Shown here piece after piece: positions 61,175-64,000 of a DNA stretch of 64,000 bases. The position numbers and the translations under genes are program-made. The notes under the pieces are model-generated. The model had not been told where the DNA came from, did no database searches, and saw only the letters and a list, made by a program, of their open reading frames with translations. Origin of the DNA: Flavobacteriales bacterium. Its GTDB lineage: Bacteria > Bacteroidota > Bacteroidia > Flavobacteriales > JABDKJ01. The stretch is from contig JABDKJ010000013.1 in assembly GCA_013002285.1 (NCBI GenBank), positions 69,486 to 133,485 on the forward strand, read 5' to 3'. The stretch's first letter is position 1. Each line of letters begins with the position of its first letter.

Positions 61175-62314
61175 CTAGCCCATCGCTCTTTTTAAATCTT
61201 CAATGAGGTCGTCAATGTCCTCAATGCCAATGCTTAAGCGTAGAAGTGAATCGAAAACACCTGTTTTTACTCGCTCTTCTTTCGGAATGGCTGCATGAGT
61301 CATTGTTGCTGGGTGTCCGATCAAAGACTCAACTCCTCCCAGTGATTCTGCTAATAGGAAATAGTGTGTTGACTGAGCTATTCTGGTAGCTTCTTCAAGA
61401 TCGTCTCCCTTGAGATAGAAAGAGACCATGCCTCCAAACCCTCTCATTTGTTCCTTGGCGAGGTAATGGTATGCATTATCAACTAGGCCAGGGTAATTCA
61501 CCTTTGCCACTTTTGGATGGTTATAGAGGTACTCAGCGATCTTCTGAGCATTTTCGCAATGCCTTTCCATTCTTAAGTGCAAGGTTTTTATCCCCCTTAA
61601 TACAAGAAAGCAATCATTAGGTGAAGGCACAGCACCACACGTGTTTTGAATGAAGTAAAGTTTTTCGGCTAGCTCATCATTTTTTGTGATTAATGCGCCC
61701 ATGATCACATCACTATGTCCACCTAGAAATTTTGTTACCGAATGCATGACAATATCGGCTCCTATATCTAAGGGGTTTTGCAAGTATGGACTCGCAAACG
61801 TATTGTCCACACAGAATATAATTTCCTTTCCAGAAATGGCATCCTTGATGGCGTTCAAATTCAAAACCTTTATCGTTGGGTTTGTTGGCGTTTCTACCCA
61901 AACCATTTTGGTTTTATCTGAGATCAGGCTTTTCAATTCGTCCATGTCATTCATGTCATTGAAAATGAATTTGATCCCAAGAGGTTCGAATATTTTAGTG
62001 AACATTCTATAGGAACCACCATAGAGGTCGCTGCAAGAGATCACTTCATCACCAGGCTTCAAAAGTTTTATGACGGCATCCGTAGCAGACATTCCGCTAG
62101 CAAAAGCTAAACCATGCGTGCCATTCTCAAGAGCAGCAAGATTCTTCTCAAGTGCTATTCTTGTCGGGTTTCCCGTTCTTGAATACTCATATCCCTTGTG
62201 TTTTCCAATTCCGTCTTGAACGTAGGTAGACGTTTGGAAAATCGGTGTCATTATTGCACCAGTGCCAGGGTCGGCTTCAACTCCTGCATGAATCGTTTTT
62301 GTTCCGAATTTCAT
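61175..62314 (-). CDS. Cys/Met metabolism PLP-dependent enzyme (cystathionine gamma-synthase/lyase type)
   Basis: 379 residues, typical of the family. PLP-binding Lys195 in MHSVTKFLGGHSDV; also FASGMSATDAVIKLLKPGDE, YEYSRTGNPTRIALE (Tyr and Arg binding the phosphate) and SLGGVESLIGHPATMTHAAI. MetB and MetC-type activities cannot be separated by sequence reading alone; cystathionine gamma-synthase or gamma-lyase is most likely. A -7 element lies at 62342-62335. Confidence 0.88.
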   Translation of the reverse strand: MKFGTKTIHAGVEADPGTGAIMTPIFQTSTYVQDGIGKHKGYEYSRTGNPTRIALEKNLAALENGTHGLAFASGMSATDAVIKLLKPGDEVISCSDLYGGSYRMFTKIFEPLGIKFIFNDMNDMDELKSLISDKTKMVWVETPTNPTIKVLNLNAIKDAISGKEIIFCVDNTFASPYLQNPLDIGADIVMHSVTKFLGGHSDVIMGALITKNDELAEKLYFIQNTCGAVPSPNDCFLVLRGIKTLHLRMERHCENAQKIAEYLYNHPKVAKVNYPGLVDNAYHYLAKEQMRGFGGMVSFYLKGDDLEEATRIAQSTHYFLLAESLGGVESLIGHPATMTHAAIPKEERVKTGVFDSLLRLSIGIEDIDDLIEDLKRAMG

Positions 62315-62334
62315 TCCTTCAAATTAATGTGCGC

Positions 62335-62342
62335 CAAAAGTA
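62335..62342 (-). promoter_or_regulatory. -7 element of the Cys/Met PLP enzyme gene
   Basis: Read leftwards TACTTTTG, a perfect TAnnTTTG, 20 bases before the ATG at 62314. A -33 TTG was not evident. Confidence 0.45.
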
Positions 62343-62353
62343 AAAAAATGTAT

Positions 62354-63511
62354 TTAAGATATACTTGGCTTTGAAACGCGTCTTAGCCATCTAGGCAATA
62401 CTATGACACCAAGAAAAAGGTAAAGGAAATAAGTTAGGATCCTCCAGAGAATTGATAAAGGCCCCGATAAATGAACAGGTAAGATCTCTTCGCCAAAGAA
62501 TTTTGTGAATACCAGTTCAGCCAAACCACTACTTCCTGGTGTTGGGCTTATGAGCATGATGATCCACATACAAAGTTGTTTTGCATAGATCAAAAAATGA
62601 TCGCTGACTAAAACCAATGCAGCAATTAGGCAGTTTACTACTAAGTAGCGCGCAGTCCAAGACATAAAAGTAGCTCCAAAGGCACTTGCCCAAAATGTTC
62701 TGCTCTTTCCTTTTAACTCTTTTGAAGTGGTTATAAGGTCATCCCCCCACTTTATAATGTTGTATTTCCAGCGCCTTAACCATTTAATGCTGAACACTTT
62801 AATAAGAAAATACTTGAGTGCCCTGGGAGAAATAAAGATCCCAAAAGTAATGATGGCAACTAAGACTAGAATAAATAAATATCCAAACCAAAATACTCCC
62901 GAGGCATCCAGCGTCAGCCCAAATATCTGAGTAGCCCATTCCTTTGGAAAGATCATTTCTGCGGTGACAAAAAGAAATACAATAGGCACCATTAGCACGT
63001 AGAACAGCTCATCTAGCAAGGCCGTGATCATTACTATTCCTGTAGACTTCCCAGCGCTGAATCCCTCTTTATAAATAAAGAAAATGGCAAAACCAGCTCC
63101 GCCCACAACAGATGGCGTTAACGCAGAAGCAAATTCCCAAATTATAATAACGTCTAAGCACTTTCTCCAGGATAGTGTTTTGTCCGTTAGAATTCTTAGC
63201 CGTAAGACATAGCCAAAAATTCTAACGGCCACACAAACACAAGCCAGAAATAGCCAAAAAGCTGTAAGATACGTCCAATCAATATTGTTAAGCGTATCTC
63301 TATAGGTTACTTGTTCAAATTCTCCTTCCCCCTCTTCCACTAATTCAAAGTTAGCGGGGTCTTTGTGGTCAACTTCTTCGAAAGTCAATCCCTCTTTTAA
63401 TTGGAAGCTTCCAGAGATCGAATATTCAAAATGAACTTCTGTAATGCTATTGTAAAGGACATAAGATGCTGCTAAAAGACCTATGACCATTGGAATGATC
63501 ACTTTCCTCAT
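62354..63511 (-). CDS. UPF0104/LPG synthase transmembrane-domain family protein
   Basis: 385 residues with about eight hydrophobic segments and an unusual charged periplasmic loop after the first one (FEEVDHKDPANFELVEEGEG). The pattern FASALTPSVVGGAGFAIFFI and STGIVMITALLDELFYVLMV, with a late MLISPTPGSSGLAELVF, is that of the lysylphosphatidylglycerol synthase transmembrane (UPF0104) family. No synthetase domain is attached, so it may act as a lipid flippase or as part of another envelope process. Confidence 0.85.
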   Translation of the reverse strand: MRKVIIPMVIGLLAASYVLYNSITEVHFEYSISGSFQLKEGLTFEEVDHKDPANFELVEEGEGEFEQVTYRDTLNNIDWTYLTAFWLFLACVCVAVRIFGYVLRLRILTDKTLSWRKCLDVIIIWEFASALTPSVVGGAGFAIFFIYKEGFSAGKSTGIVMITALLDELFYVLMVPIVFLFVTAEMIFPKEWATQIFGLTLDASGVFWFGYLFILVLVAIITFGIFISPRALKYFLIKVFSIKWLRRWKYNIIKWGDDLITTSKELKGKSRTFWASAFGATFMSWTARYLVVNCLIAALVLVSDHFLIYAKQLCMWIIMLISPTPGSSGLAELVFTKFFGEEILPVHLSGPLSILWRILTYFLYLFLGVIVLPRWLRRVSKPSIS

Positions 63512-63609
63512 GCTTAGTTTTTTCTTTATGTCATCGGTATTCTCCAGGGCATTTGATTTGAGCGTTGAAATTAGAATAAAAGTGATTAATTCGTGTAAAT
63601 GTTTTGTGA

Positions 63610-63963
63610 ATGAAAAAAGTGTATTATCTCTCTACTTGCTCCACATGTAAAAGGATATTGAAAGAATTGGACCTCCCCTCAGAATTTGAAATGCAAGACA
63701 TAAAGACTGAAAAACTTTGTGAGAACAAATTGAATGAAATGATCTCTATGAGTGGAGATGTAGCTTCACTGTTCAGTAAGCGCTCCATGAAATATAGAGC
63801 AATGGCTTTGCATGAAAGAGAGCTAGATGACTTTGAAATGAGATCCCTTATCCTTAATGAGTATACTTTTCTTAAAAGGCCCGTTTTTGTGATCGATGAT
63901 GAGATATTCATCGGCAATTCAAAAAAGAATATTGAAGCGGTAAAGGCGAAATTGAATTCTTGA
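63610..63963 (+). CDS. ArsC/Spx-family thioredoxin-fold protein
   Basis: 117 residues. The N-terminal CSTCKRI, Cys-x2-Cys, lies in the strand position of the ArsC family (YYLSTCSTCKRILKELDL); later come the family features RSMKYRAM and YTFLKRPVFVIDDEIFIGNS. Arsenate reductases of this fold use a single Cys at the first position; Spx-like regulators use both. Arsenate reduction is not proven. The stop overlaps the start of the next gene (TTGA). Confidence 0.85.
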   Translation: MKKVYYLSTCSTCKRILKELDLPSEFEMQDIKTEKLCENKLNEMISMSGDVASLFSKRSMKYRAMALHERELDDFEMRSLILNEYTFLKRPVFVIDDEIFIGNSKKNIEAVKAKLNS

Positions 63964-64000
63964 AAAGGCAATACCTCGCTTATATTGCTTTGCTTATTGT
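63960..64000 (+). CDS. Start of the next gene, probable membrane protein
   Basis: From TTG 63960 (overlapping the stop of the ArsC-like gene) the sequence reads MKRQYLAYIALLIV before the window ends. A short basic segment followed by hydrophobic residues suggests a membrane protein, perhaps an EamA-type transporter, but thirteen residues do not decide it. Confidence 0.35.
   Translation, partial: MKRQYLAYIALLI

Noticed and set aside
1..64000. tRNA, rRNA, CRISPR arrays, insertion sequences or prophage genes
   Set aside because: No T-loop pattern with matching stems, no regularly spaced repeats and no transposase, integrase or phage protein was recognised in any frame.

Overview
The window is about 64 kb of AT-rich chromosome (roughly 38-40% GC by eye) from a Bacteroidota member, most likely a marine flavobacterial or Cryomorphaceae-like organism. 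The support is: promoters with the Bacteroidota -7 element TAnnTTTG in front of many genes, type IX secretion parts (a PorP/SprF-like protein, type A and type B sorting domains), DUF422, CrtYcd and CrtZ carotenoid genes, a three-gene succinate dehydrogenase, and almost no Shine-Dalgarno signals. No rRNA, tRNA, CRISPR array, insertion sequence or prophage was recognised. Names come from reading motifs; no database search was run.

Layout. 1-4.8 kb: end of a secreted protein, an M28 peptidase lipoprotein, gpsA and uvrC. 4.8-13.3 kb: a light and carotenoid island, transcribed rightwards: a CarH/LitR-type MerR regulator with a B12-binding domain, an ECF sigma factor, crtI, crtB, idi, a photolyase, a thioredoxin-fold protein, a DUF422/CruF-like protein, crtZ, crtYcd and a RidA-family protein, ending at a hairpin. 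13.4-23.2 kb: a FecR-like protein with an unlisted 51-residue gene, dusB, a LolC/E-type permease, rbfA, a tandem universal stress protein, a YfiR-like/repeat-protein/HAMP-PP2C signalling operon, ferritin, and a GbsR-type regulator with a membrane partner. 23.2-30.3 kb: rnr, then four genes joined by 4-base overlaps that form a type IX secretion cargo module. 30.4-38.5 kb: an FAD oxidoreductase, a DUF3108 protein, a peptide-binding lipoprotein, exonuclease III and a 1165-residue outer-membrane protein. 38.5-42.0 kb: sdhCAB. 42.0-49.97 kb: a 408-base non-coding gap, a hybrid histidine kinase, a dienelactone hydrolase, and a leftward run trpS / cytochrome-b-like / cytochrome c / fatty acid hydroxylase-family / hflX. 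50-64 kb: plsC, bacilliredoxin, DUF1801, tadA, aspS, a lipoprotein, polA, two unknown exported proteins, an M43 protease with a type IX signal, a Cys/Met PLP enzyme, a UPF0104-like membrane protein, an ArsC-like protein and the first codons of another membrane protein.

How the genes work together. The island at 4.8-13.3 kb joins a putative B12 photoreceptor, a sigma factor, the route from IPP/GGPP to hydroxylated carotenoids and light-driven DNA repair. It resembles the LitR-LitS arrangement known from Streptomyces. The regulator has both family cobalamin signatures, Trp-x9-Glu-His and Glu-x-His-x2-Gly, and the short gap before the sigma gene carries 11-base repeats resembling a CarH operator. 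Its promoter faces the promoter of uvrC, another UV-repair gene. GGPP synthase (crtE) is not in the window. Most of the remaining genes are housekeeping.

Several start codons were moved downstream of the longest open frame because a TAnnTTTG element lies inside or after the longer version (M28 peptidase, uvrC, the CarH-like gene, dusB, rnr, usp).
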